Below, in pieces: positions 47,216 through 57,730 of a stretch of 64,000 nt of DNA. The first letter of the stretch is position 1. Each line of letters opens with the position of its first letter. The notes under the pieces are model-generated. The model searched no databases. It saw only the letters and a list, made by a program, of their open reading frames with translations, and had not been told where the DNA came from. The stretch is taken from the NCBI GenBank assembly GCA_002786065.1, contig NHNY01000005.1, positions 248,001 through 312,000 on the forward strand, in the 5' to 3' direction. The DNA comes from Microcyclospora pomicola. Taxonomy: Eukaryota > Ascomycota > Dothideomycetes > Capnodiales. The position numbers were made by a program, and so were the translations under genes.

Positions 47216-48129
47216 AATAGCAGCTCCAGGTCATTTTGGCCGTCTCTGCTTTTGGCTGTGGTCATTGCTACGCTTACGATTGACATGATATTCCTTTACC
47301 CATGATTTGTGAAGAGTCAAAGATCGTGTACACTGCCTCCGTTTGTAGCTCACAGCGCGTCCAATCATTCCAGGCCGATAGCTTCCAAACTCACCCCTCC
47401 ATATGGCCTCTGATCTTCATGCCCCTCAGCCTTCAACACAGAACGCAAGGCTCTATCGAGTCGGCAGCGCAGAGTATCGTCATTCGGCCGCACTCGCGGC
47501 AAGAGCACTGACTCACAAGGTGCCGTATCACAGCAGCTTTGCCAAGAGCTGATCGATGCCTGGCGTCATATTCGAACAGACGACTGGATCGGCACTAGAT
47601 TGAAGAGCAGCATTGCACGACTGGACCGCCGGCACGCACGCAGGCGAGAGATCCTAGGTACTGCACTACAGGTGAAATGAAATTACACCAGCGAACGGCT
47701 TGACGTGTGATGCACCAGCGCTGCGTTCAGCTATAGTATGCGGCACTAGGATATGAGATGGATATGACCATCCTACTGTCAGTGTAGGTAAGTTATCGGG
47801 CAAGGTACAACCAAGCCGGAATCTCACTGGAGTCAGCCGACCTGCGCGACCGAACATAAAGCTTGAGCCATGCGCGGACCAGACTAGTTTCTGGAACTCT
47901 CGGCTTCGTTCCGGATCATGAACTGTTCGAATGATGGGCATGAGTCGCGTCACAGGAAGAAGAATGCGATCATCGATCGAAGGAAGAAGAGAGTAGTATG
48001 CGCTAGACATTCACAAGCATTCCACGCCAACCGCAAAATGGTATTATTCGATGTTCACAAAGAAGACGATCCCCCAACCAACTCCTCATAGCCAACAACG
48101 TGTCTCAAGGACGGGTATCCCAATGTCAC
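47216..48129. other. Intergenic region with an unassigned coding-looking segment
   Basis: Between the convergent ends of ctp1 and the bHLH gene. A plus-strand frame from about 47414 to 47692 is open without an ATG and reads charged helical sequence (QLCQELIDAWRHIRTDDWIG). It could be a spliced exon or chance. Otherwise nothing. Confidence 0.35.
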
Positions 48130-49062
48130 TCATGAGCGGAAACTTCTTCGCATTCTGTTCACCTCCTCCTTCAGAAGCGCATTTTCCTTCTCCAGCGTCG
48201 TGATGTATTCCATCGCGCCCTTGAGGACCTCGCACTTGCTCGGCTTGACACCGCCTTCGCTGTGGTCGCCCGTCTTTGTATGCTGGCCGCTGGCTCGACG
48301 ATTAAGGGCGGGGACTGTCAAACGCAGGTCGTCGAGATGTGCATTGAGGTTCTCACGATATCGACGTTCTACCGCGGTATGTGGAATCCGCTGGCGTTTG
48401 CGGCCACGTAACTTCACGTCTTCTTGGATGATGTGCTCGTTGTCGCCATCCTCGCTGCCCGCGAGACTAGGATCGGCCTTGAAGGAGCCAATCTGTAAAG
48501 GCTCAGGAGCCGTGATGGAGCGGGGTAGCATAGGCCGCTGCTCGGGATTTGGTGGAAGCCGTGGAGACTTATACGGATCCATACGATTAGTCCCGCTACG
48601 TGAGCTCTGCTGCGATTGTGGAGATGTCGCAAGTGTGATATGCCTCTTTGACGAATGCTGCTGGGGGTCGATCGTACTGTCCGCTGCCATACCAACCATA
48701 TGGCTGCTGAAATCCAATGAAAACCCGGTACTTGCGGTATCTGGAGTGCCCATATCCACATCTGGATGTTGCTTGGGCTCGTGGAAATAACCCGTAGCGA
48801 GCGGTGCGAACGCATTGCCTGGATTGCCGCTATATGACTCGACTTCATGGCCGCTATCGTGTTCAAACATTCGTAGGTCCAGATCTCGCATACACATCAT
48901 CTGCGACAAAGCCACTTGGTCGGTGTTCAGCCACTGACCAGGAAGAACGGAGGGGTCATGCTGGAGGGCAAAATATTGCTGAGACTGCCAATGGTCTTGC
49001 CGACCTTTCGACATCTCAAAGGGATGTTGTCCTGATGCGAGGTTGAAAAGAGGAGTGGTCAT
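48130..49062 (-). CDS. SREBP-type bHLH transcription factor without membrane helices
   Basis: Nuclear DNA-binding protein. Single exon, 310 residues from ATG 49062; the frame is open further upstream only through a TTG, so the first ATG is chosen. The N-terminal two thirds are Gln/Ser/Pro-rich with no clear domain. The bHLH domain is at the C terminus: RKRQRIPHTAVERRYRENLN, AHLDDLRLTVPALNRR, a loop rich in G/H/S, then KCEVLKGAMEYITTLEKENA leading into a short leucine-zipper-like helix. The tyrosine in ERRYRENLN, in place of the usual arginine, is the signature of SREBP-class basic regions. There are no membrane helices after the domain, so it is not a membrane-tethered SREBP. Role unknown. 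Confidence 0.86.
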   Translation of the reverse strand: MTTPLFNLASGQHPFEMSKGRQDHWQSQQYFALQHDPSVLPGQWLNTDQVALSQMMCMRDLDLRMFEHDSGHEVESYSGNPGNAFAPLATGYFHEPKQHPDVDMGTPDTASTGFSLDFSSHMVGMAADSTIDPQQHSSKRHITLATSPQSQQSSRSGTNRMDPYKSPRLPPNPEQRPMLPRSITAPEPLQIGSFKADPSLAGSEDGDNEHIIQEDVKLRGRKRQRIPHTAVERRYRENLNAHLDDLRLTVPALNRRASGQHTKTGDHSEGGVKPSKCEVLKGAMEYITTLEKENALLKEEVNRMRRSFRS

Positions 49063-50835
49063 GGGTGTTGAAGTAAGCACAATCTCTGGCAAGATCCGGC
49101 CTCGAGGATGATCCGTACGATAGGAGTTCAGGTAGATATGGTTTTCTGGCACGTCTGCTATCCCGTGGTTGTGATAATGGTCTCTGCTGCAGTTGTAAAT
49201 GGGAAGGGGCGACAATCACGACTGAGGCCCGTATTTCGCTGGACGATGTCCCTCTAAACTCGGTAAGAAGTTGAGATGCAGTTTTCAAGTAGAAGAATGT
49301 ACAGCATCAAGCCAAGATCCGAACAAGACCAGATCCGTGAGCAAATGCTTGGCTGATCAGCCTGGGCGAGGAGCTACGGTTGACCCGCCGTTGGACGAGC
49401 AGTCATACTCCAGAACCCGAGCACGCGGATCTCACCGGTTCGTCAGCCTTGCACTTGTCATGATAGCAGGCAAGGATCCGTAACGAGCTGCGACACCGCT
49501 GGCTTTCCGGACACAGTCGCGCCACGAGACCAACCACATCCAGTGCCGTACAGTCGGGGCGAGAAGATGCACCGTGTCCATTGATAGCACGCACCACGAG
49601 GATGTGCGACCGCCACGAGACCAGAGGTAAGAGATGCAGCACGGGTAACTCAGCTAGACCCCTCCGCCAAGCGAGCAGACGTCGCGCAAGGTATGGGTTG
49701 GGTATCCGTAAGCTTTGGGAACAGCATGGGTGTCGTCGGCTTCTCCGGGCGCGCCATTGGAGCAGCAATGCAGCAGGCCTGCAGGCGTGCAAGCCACGAC
49801 GCACGCTGGGCGAGAGTTTGACTGCTGGAGTCTTGTTTGGGCTGGGAGAACCGCAGCTGAGTTACTGGATGGGCTCGGGTAGCCACGTGGAAGCAGTTAG
49901 AGTAGCTTCAGCCGGGGTCTTGGCTGCCGGGTCCTGGATTCCCAAAGCATTTAGACTTCACTTGTGCCATGTGGTCCAGAGCGAGGGCTGATAACCAAGT
50001 CCAATAAGAATCCCGGTTGCGAGCAAGGCGCTCGGTCTTCGTTCTGATAGCGATGCTTCTGTGCACCGGATCGACAGTCTTCAAGCTGATGGAAGCCGTG
50101 TGCAGGAGTCAGCTACCGCTGGATGGTACATGCATGGATTCGCTACGTGGGCCGCTAGAATAGATCGCCGTCAACTTTCTTTCTCGTCGCTTCTCGGGCG
50201 CCAGCTCACGCATGTGCTACCTCAGAGCTGCATACTGCATAGGTGATTTCTCCAGACTCAGCAGGTTTCGTGAAGAACTTGGTACAATGTCTCTGCCAGA
50301 TGTATGTAACGAGTTGTACTGATCAATATGAATACATAGGTATGGTGTCTGTCTCTTCAAGGCATAGAATGGAGACCTATAGGAAGCTTTACCACGTCGC
50401 ATATGGCGGGAAGTCCTGGCGACCACTCCGGAGCTGAGACTTCACAGCTACCTTGAAACCCGGAGTACTGTATACAAGTAGCCACGGCGCAATAGATTGC
50501 CTGTTAGTTCTCTGCATAACGAGATCGCGTTAACGACTCCATCCGCAAGATCCGCCACCTGAGTCTGGCATTGCACAGGAAGTGAAAGGACTTTGAGACA
50601 TCAGGACGGACACATATAGCCAACGATGGAATTATGAGATCGCCGAGCGCAACCCGCCTACCACGACCCAGAATGCGGGCATACCAGGTTACAAACACGC
50701 ATAACGCCAACCCCGCGTATACCACCCGCCTATACGTCCCCTCTCCAGAGCCGTCAAAAGAATGCGATTCAAAGGCATAGGTCCCATATTAACTCCTGTA
50801 GAACTGCGTCCCCCAACAGCCATGGTAGGCATGGA
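49063..50835. other. Gene-poor stretch of 1.8 kb
   Basis: Upstream region of the bHLH gene and 3' flank of the inhibitor gene. No supportable gene. A possible long 5' leader of the bHLH gene is suggested by open sequence to about 49290. Confidence 0.5.
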
Positions 50836-51171
50836 TCAAGAATTGATGTTGACCACCTGGTCTTCCTCAATAACCACACTGTTGTCAGTGCCTTGTGTCT
50901 GAACAGTCTCCAGAGCTGCAACAGGTGCGTCTGCTGCGAAGGCTTTGATCAATTGATATTCGTGAGTGATGTGGCCGCCCTTCTCCGACATTAGCCACGG
51001 GAAGCGCATTGCACTATCAGCTGCACGACTCACAGCCGCTTTGATGTCGTCCTTGGCCTGTTCCATGACAGAATCTGGCGTATCTTGTGGATAGCTGATG
51101 ATAACTGCCTTGAGTGGCGCTGCCGCCATCGCTGCCGCCGCGCAGAACAGCATGCTGAGAGGGGCCTTCAT
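50836..51171 (-). CDS. Small I9-type protease inhibitor (Pbi2-like)
   Basis: Predicted short inhibitor related to subtilisin propeptides and yeast proteinase B inhibitor. Two exons: 51034-51171 and 50836-50979; a 54-nt intron (GTGAGT..GAGAAG) lies between KDDIKAA and GGHITHEYQLIKAFAA. The spliced product is 93 residues. The core order is KAVIISYPQDTPDSVMEQAK, then GGHITHEYQLIKAFAADAP, and IEEDQVVNIN near the end, as in the family. An Ala-rich hydrophobic N terminus (MKAPLSMLFCAAAAMAAAPL) could be a signal peptide, so secretion is possible. The intron is a multiple of three without a stop, so unspliced RNA would add 18 residues. Confidence 0.85.
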   Translation of the reverse strand: MKAPLSMLFCAAAAMAAAPLKAVIISYPQDTPDSVMEQAKDDIKAAVSRAADSAMRFPWLMSEKGGHITHEYQLIKAFAADAPVAALETVQTQGTDNSVVIEEDQVVNINS

Positions 51172-51540
51172 GACGTAGAGTGCTGTATGAAGTACGGTCT
51201 CGAGATCAGATGTTGTTCTCTGTTGTTATCACAGACCTAGGTGCTTCGCGAGGGACATTCAGGTAAGGTTGTAGTTATGGTTGAGAGCGTGTATCACATG
51301 TGCATGTGTGCTTGGGATGTGACGTATGCGCCTAGTACGCTCATGTACATCTTTCCTTTAGGTCAGCAGCAGAGTCTATCATCATACATATGAAGAGACC
51401 GGCAGTGTCAAGATACGGTCGATTGAAGTACATTATCCCTGACTGCGGCTCAAAGATCATTATCAATCAATTACCGTAGATTGTCGTACCTGTAGTTGGA
51501 TATCTAGGAAAATCCATATCTCGAATGCTAGACGAGCACA

Positions 51541-51548
51541 TCACGTGA
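51541..51548. promoter_or_regulatory. TCACGTGA E-box octamer
   Basis: Perfect Cbf1-type octamer, 370 bp upstream of the inhibitor start codon and 663 bp upstream of pcf11. Confidence 0.4.
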
Positions 51549-51710
51549 TGAGATATTCGTGTAAGCAAACGTAGATGCCAGACCATCACCTTCCATTTTC
51601 TTTGTGACTTCCATCATGCTCTGTCATCCACCACGAAACACCGACATAAACTCACAATAAATCTTGCGAATCAGAGTTGCATGAACGCTGTCTGACACCA
51701 AGGCTTGAAG

Positions 51711-52002
51711 ATTGTCTCATCGTCAAGACCAGCTCGGATCCAGGAACATCATCGGCAACTTCGCATACAGGTCTTCACTTGCTACACGACTTGGTTGTGC
51801 TACACCAGCTTTGTACGGCAGCTTCGAGGACCTTACGCGCCAACCGAAAGTGAATCAGAAGGGTGGAGAGATCACCGCGGTGGAGGTGGAGTCGAAGTTC
51901 GGGCAGAAAGAGCTAGGAAGTGCGCTGTATTCACTGCATACAAGCATATTGCATCTCATTCCCGTATTGTCTCAGGAGGATTCGGCATTAGTTAGCAACT
52001 AG
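51711..52002 (+). CDS. Possible terminal exon of a small unidentified gene
   Basis: A plus-strand frame without ATG reads LGSRNIIGNFAYRSSLATRL, PALYGSFEDLTRQPKV, GGEITAVEVESKFGQKELGS and ALYSLHTSILHLIPVLSQ before a TAG at 52000-52002. A TCTGAC branch-like site and an AAG acceptor lie just upstream (51692-51710). This suggests the last exon of a spliced gene whose first exon lies between about 51300 and 51600; ATGAGATATTC followed by a GTGTAAGC donor at 51548 is one candidate. No family recognised. Could be chance. Confidence 0.3.
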
Positions 52003-52211
52003 TCATCACACTGTTGCCATCCCAATCTCGTGAAGGAGTTCACTGCTGCGTTTTCTGCGCATGCTACGCTCGTCAGCAGAGCCAACTATTGTCACGACCT
52101 AGCGGCTGCTTCCTATTGACATTGTCGGCCCCGCCACCTTCTTTGTTGTCTACATAGTCTTGATAGCGCAAGCACTGATCCGTGTGCTCGTTCTTGTCGT
52201 CTCGTAAAGTC

Positions 52212-54439
52212 ATGTCTGCTAGATCACCCCGTGGTTCCCTCTCCGGAGGGTCCGACATCGCGGGTGACTTTGAAGATTCCCTTCGCGATCTTGCAAGAAA
52301 CGACAAGTATGAGATCAGCAACCTCACACTGGTTGCAAAGGAATGCACCGAGAATGCACAAGCCATCTCCAGAGCACTCGAGAATCACATTCGGACGGTA
52401 AGCTCGAGACTTCGGCATGTAACTTTGCCACTGTTGCAATCTGCGGCTTGTGGTGAAGCCAACAGGCGAGACTCCGACTGACAGTGTGAATCACAGACCG
52501 CACCAGCTCGAAAACTCCCGGCATTATATGTCTTGGACAGTATTGTGAAGAATGTGGGCACTCCTTATACGGTCTACCTTGGCCGCAACCTCTATAACAC
52601 TTTCATGGGTGCATACACCTTGGTTGATAGCATGACTAGGCGAAGTATGGAGGCAATGCTTAAAACATGGAAGGAGCCGGTGCCTGGGTCTGTAGACACT
52701 ATGCCGGTATTCTCTCCTGAAGTTGTACGACCCATCGAGAACGCACTCCTCAAGGCCAAAACGGCAATGCTACAGAATCGTCCCCAGCCCCAGCAACAGT
52801 TGCCTCGCAGCACTCCAACTCCGCCACAGATGAGGGCACAGTTCGCTCCGCCTCCAGCAGCAGGTCAGCCGCAATACTACCAATACGGCAACCAGCAGGT
52901 AGGTACACGTAGAGGAGGTCAAACACCGTGAACCTGGAAGCTGATCTAGCATAGTCTACTCCGCAGCCGGAGCCATATCGTCAGATGCCAACACCTATAC
53001 AGCACTATGCTAGCCCACCTGACCAATTTGATGCTGGTGATCTGGAGACCACTAGAAGCAACACCGGAGCGTTGATTGCAAGAATCCAAGGGTCGTTCGC
53101 TGCGAACCCGTCAGATCAAGGACTTCGTACACAGCTCCAGGCATTATTGCAACTACAGCAGATCCTTCACACCCAGAGCTTGGGTAGAGCAGAAATTCAG
53201 CAGATCGCAACCCAAGTCTCACAGCTTTCGGCCACGGTCCCTGCTCCTAGGCCAACGCCGCAGCACAATTCCTATTCCCAATGGCAGCCTCCTGTACCTG
53301 TCGCTCAGTCCTATACCCCTCATACCTTACCACAGTTCGCACAACCTACGCCACCACCACCTTTTCAACAGCAACAACAACCTCCGCAGCTCCCTTCTTT
53401 TGCCCCTGGCGCGCTTAATGGTCTACAAGCTCTACTGGCGAACAACGGCAAACCAACCACGCCACAAATCCGACATGCTGCCCCTGCACTACAAGGTGCA
53501 AGCCATGCGCAGCTCAGCGCTGTACAAAGTCAAGCAGCGGCTGCATCAAGCCCACTGGTTGGTGCTGATCTCATTGCAGCTCTGGCAAAGAACAATCTTC
53601 TTCCATCGCAACCCTCACAGACCCTCATCAACCCTCCACCAGCAACATCAGCAAGACCCACGCCACATATCCCTGAGTCTACAGCAGCGCTGTTACAATC
53701 GCTCCAGGGCGTCTTGCAGCCTGCTTCCAAGGTTGGACCGCCACCAGTGCCGCAGAGTGCAATATCTGGTCGGTCTGGCAAAATACCATTCACCGCTGCA
53801 GCTTTGAAAGTCTTGCGTCCAGAACTGATCTTCGGGCTCTATGATGCTCAACCTAATCAATGTAACACTTGTGGTCGTCGATTCCTCTCAACACCAGAAG
53901 GACGTGCGAAGAAGGAGCGGCATCTCGATTGGCACTTCCGCACCAACCAGCGTCTAGCAGATCCCAACACCGGGCGAGGACAGCATCGCAACTGGTTCTA
54001 CGACGAGGTGGACTGGATCCACATGACCGACTTCGATCCATCCACCACGACCGCGGCGGACGCCACCGCCAACGCCAACGGCAACACCGCCTCGAAGAAA
54101 CAGCAAGCGATCGAGGAACGCTTCGTGCGTGCTCCCGCCGGCATGACGACCAACACGTGCTCCATCTGCTTCGAAGACATGAAGAGCAGCTACTCGGAAG
54201 ACCTGCAGGACTGGGTGTTCACGAACGCCGTCATGTACAACAAAAAGATCGTCCACGCCACGTGTGCGGAGGAGATCAAGAAGAGTGCGCTGCCGCCCAA
54301 CAACGGCTCGTTGGGGACTGCGCTGGCAGCCGCGCAGGCGAATCAGAGAGGTCGGAGCGCCACGCCGGACTCGAGCCTGGGGAAGAGGAAGGCGGAAAAC
54401 GTGCTGACGAGTGGCGGGTCGCGGGTCAAGGTGGAGTAG
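52212..54439 (+). CDS. pcf11: mRNA 3'-end processing factor Pcf11
   Basis: Subunit of cleavage factor IA, binding the RNA polymerase II C-terminal domain and coupling poly(A) cleavage to termination. Three exons: 52212-52397, 52497-52898 and 52955-54439, with introns of 99 and 56 nt; 690 residues. The CTD-interacting domain (about residues 15-140) includes FEDSLRDLARNDKYEISNLT, ARKLPALYVLDSIVKNVGTP and YTVYLGRNLYNTFMGAY. A Gln/Pro-rich middle follows. Two zinc-binding motifs are near the C terminus: CNTCGRR..HLDWHF (about residue 498) and CSICFED..IVHATC (about residue 597), flanking the NWFYDEVDWIHM segment typical of the Clp1-binding region. Exon junctions fit without loss. The start follows MSARSPRGS. 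Confidence 0.95.
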
Positions 54440-55063
54440 CAGAAATCTTCACGAGGGGTTCAAGGGTTCTGTCCTGCGAATTGGGAGCATGTTGGAATGG
54501 AAGATGCATAGCGAAGGCTTGTTGGTTCGTTTGGTACGAGGCCGAGCAATGGCAGAATACCTTGATTCAAGCGGTATGCATTTCTAGCGAGGTGGATACA
54601 AGTCTTCGCCCACAAATCACATTCTTCTGTCTTTCTCTCCAATATTGCAATGACTCCACACCACTCTTGCCGTGCGCATCTGCTGTTTACGCGATGGTCT
54701 CAGGGAATTGTCTCAATCATGTTCAGTGCCGTCATGTGCTCGGGTGCGCGGTATTCTGGGAGCAATGAAGACTTAGAAGTGTTATTGAAGATAAACAAAT
54801 CTTAGAGATCGCCATCGTTGAAATGCCTTTTACCACGTTACTATGATTTCACTTCATACCTTAACGTGACAGCTTTTAATAGGTGAGCAGCAACGGGTAG
54901 AAAAGTAGCACCACCACGGCCAGATCAATTCTTTATAGCGCCAGATTCCGTGGAGCTCACCTGAATATTACAGTATATCGCAAAGGGATCCAATGCCTAC
55001 TTTACAATACTATTGTTACAGGGTCGAATCGACCGTCAATGTCGAGCATCACTATCCAGAAAC
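54440..55063. other. Convergent intergenic spacer, no gene seen
   Basis: 3' flanks of pcf11 and the RCC1 gene. AT-rich near 54780-54900, as expected for 3' ends. Confidence 0.55.
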
Positions 55064-56605
55064 TCAATTTTCAGCCGTGCCGTTTGTGAGATGCTCAGCT
55101 CCATCCAGGGGTGCGGCCAGCATCGAATACTGGCCTCCAACTCCAGCCCAGCAGATGCTGACGTCTCGGACGGCTTTCCCGTTGACGAGCTTCGCAATGA
55201 GGATGTCCTCATCAGTACCTTGCCCGCATTGATAGTTGACGTTGAACCCCCACGAGTAGGCTTTTCCTTCTTGTGTCACAGCAATGCAATGATCCGGACC
55301 GTCGGTGGCATACATACACTAGGGTAGAGGAAGGGCAGTCGGTTGAAGCAGAATACGAGGCTTGCCACGGTCGTCCACTGCAATCTTGGTCGGATCGTCT
55401 AACGTGAGCTTAGATACGTCTAAGCCCATCTGTGCACCGTCCATACGGCCCCAGACTAGACACTCGCCATCGTGAGTGACGCCAATGGAGTGGTGGCGTC
55501 CCCCATGGATGACGCGCATGTTCTTGCCGGCTAGAGCAGAGACCTTGCGAGGCGTGGGTATACTGGCATCCTCGCTGCCGGCGTCGTGCGTGATCCCAGT
55601 CTGACCGAAGTTGTTCAAGCCCCACGCCCAAACATCCCCGTCAGCATCGATGGCAAAAGCATGGTCGATCCCGGCGTGTATGGAGACAATCTTGACCTTC
55701 TTTGGGAGCTCCACTCTGTGAGGCAGCAGCGTCTTCAGGCGACGACGTTCTACGACACGGCAACCAAGTTGATGCTGCTGGCCCGAGCCCCATGCAAAGA
55801 CATGTCCGTCGGCATCGAGAGCAAGGGCAAAGTCGGCACCGAAGCTGAGCCTTGTGATCTTGATGAGGTTAGGGATGAGACATGGAGTCTCCTGCTTTTC
55901 AATCTTCTTGTCAGTAGCGGGATCAAGAGTGAACCCACAGTCCCCGCTGAGATCACGAAACGTCCCACAGCCGTATACGAGTCCATCTCGACTTAACATG
56001 AAGGTTGTGCTATCGCCTGCGGCCACTTGCACAATCTCGGTATTTGGGGGTAAGGCAGTGGACGGAATGGCGGTAGGAGTCGCCTCTTGCGGGTTAAGAT
56101 GGGCATCATCAGAGCCCGAGTCGTCTGCGTCTCCATCTGCGACATCGCGCATGCCTCCATCCCAGGTGGTATCTCTTCCCAGCGCCTTGTTGTCGTTCAC
56201 TCCCCAGGTAAGAACCTTGTTGTCTGCCGTCAAAGCTACGGCGTGCATGCCACCAGTGGCCAGGCATACAATGCCATCGAGGCTGGAGTTGAAGCGAGGG
56301 GTCTTGACTTCGGTGGCATTCTTGCCTCCAAGCCCAAGCTCACCCGCGCTTCCCTCCCCAAACACAAACACCCGCAGTTCCTTGGTCGGACGCACATTTG
56401 CAAACACTGCGGGCGCGGATCTTCGCGCTGATGTATTTGCCTGCGCCTTGCCTTTGTGGTTTGGGACAGCTTTTATGCGCGAAGTGGGACCACTCTGCGC
56501 AGCGCTGGTCCTGGCCTGCGCTTTGGTGGTCTTGTTAGCGGCAGACTTGACGCGTTTCGCGGGCGGGCTTGGGATGTCTGCGGCTTTCCGCTTCCTGGGA
56601 GGCAT
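55064..56605 (-). CDS. RCC1-family Ran guanine-nucleotide exchange factor, interrupted by an in-frame TAG
   Basis: Chromatin-bound exchange factor for Ran (yeast Srm1, fission yeast Pim1). ATG at 56605 (MPPRKRKAADIPSPPAKRVK, a basic, NLS-like tail). RCC1 propeller repeats follow: FVFGEGSAGELGLGG, VLTWGVNDNKALGRD, LVYGCGTFRDLSGDCG, VFAWGSGQQHQLGC, VWAWGLNNFGQTG, CLVWGRMDGAQMGLDV and, after the break, AYSWGFNVNYQCGQGTDEDI with WAGVGGQYSMLA. A TAG at 55319-55321 sits in frame between RILLQPTALPLP and CMYATDGPDHCIAV; both sides look like normal family sequence in the same frame. Read through, the product would be 513 residues. No in-phase GT donor removes the TAG without losing conserved sequence. 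It may be a sequencing error, a real premature stop, readthrough, or an unrecognised intron ending at the pyrimidine-rich CTACCCTAG. Confidence 0.85.
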
Positions 56606-57730
56606 TTCTGTAGTTCCCGCGGCGGCCAGGTCGAACAAGCACTATCCAGAACAGTGTGCCTATGACTGGGTTAACAAACTTCGAAAGCGGCAGTATGCGA
56701 TGAGGCAGTTCTTTATGTGAATAGAGATGGATCGATCGTTTGTGGCACTGTAAACAGCATGCTTCGAGGATTTGTCTCGGCAGCTCCCGACATATTGTAA
56801 CGTTCGCGCGCTCCCAGCTCATTGCTGGTTCTCTTGGTACAGCGTGGATGTGACCACGGAGACTATTGGTACCACACCAGGCAGTCAATCACAACATCGT
56901 GACGCCAGTCGTTTGCTATGATGACTCTTGGTAAGTGGCAAGCAGAGGCAATAGTTACCACGACAGCTGCTGCGGACCACAAACTCGCCTGTCGTGAAAG
57001 CCGTGGACTTCCGAAATTGACCAATGCATTCAAGCACTTGCGTATCAATATGCTTTGCCCACTGCAACAGTATGATGGTCATACCACATGGCTGCTAGGG
57101 ATATTCCACATTGCGCGTTCAGCAAGCGATCGGGGACAAGATGAACGCTGTGCTGATCCTGGGCAATGATACAGACCTGTCAGGCGACGAGGTCTAGGAC
57201 TCATACACAACTGGAATGAGGTTGTGATGAAAGCAGGCCGACGATACATTTGTATTGGAGCCAAGTACACTGAGGTGGTCGCGGGGATTTGTACATTGTA
57301 TCAGATATAAGCGTGACTGTTTTAGGGTTGAGTATGCTAACTTCAGGTATCAATCAGAAAACAGGTTGATGAAATCGAGTTAAGAGACAATTATATCAGT
57401 TCGCTCAAGACTGGGACGTTGATGAATTGCTCGAGTTGAAGCCAAACCTGGCACGAAGCCCACAATTCTTCACGATTGGGTTAGTCCTATAGATGGTGAA
57501 TTGCGAGCAGCTCAGCTACGGATTGCTCAACGCCGTTGTCAAGTTCAGCACGAAGTGCCCAAGCATAGATTGGTGTCCGTAGCAAAGATGGGAAATCACA
57601 ACCACATTAGGGGAAGTCGAAGTTGTAAACACATCTGTCATGCTCAACAGAGGACTAGTCATGTGAATTCAGTCTCATACGATCGTTATAAGCATTCAGC
57701 TGGAGATCATCAGACGGTCAGCGTTGGAGT
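56606..57730. other. Intergenic stretch, no gene seen
   Basis: Upstream region of the RCC1 gene and 3' flank of the WW-domain gene. No supportable gene or repeat. Confidence 0.5.

Larger units (their letters stand above)
51172..52211. other. Divergent intergenic region, possible small spliced gene inside
   Basis: Promoter region of the inhibitor gene and of pcf11. One TCACGTGA octamer (51541-51548) and the open segment 51711-52002, listed separately. Confidence 0.5.

Noticed and set aside
53076-53807. 243-codon shifted frame in pcf11
   Set aside because: Overlaps the Gln/Pro-rich part of pcf11 in another frame; no domain and wrong composition.
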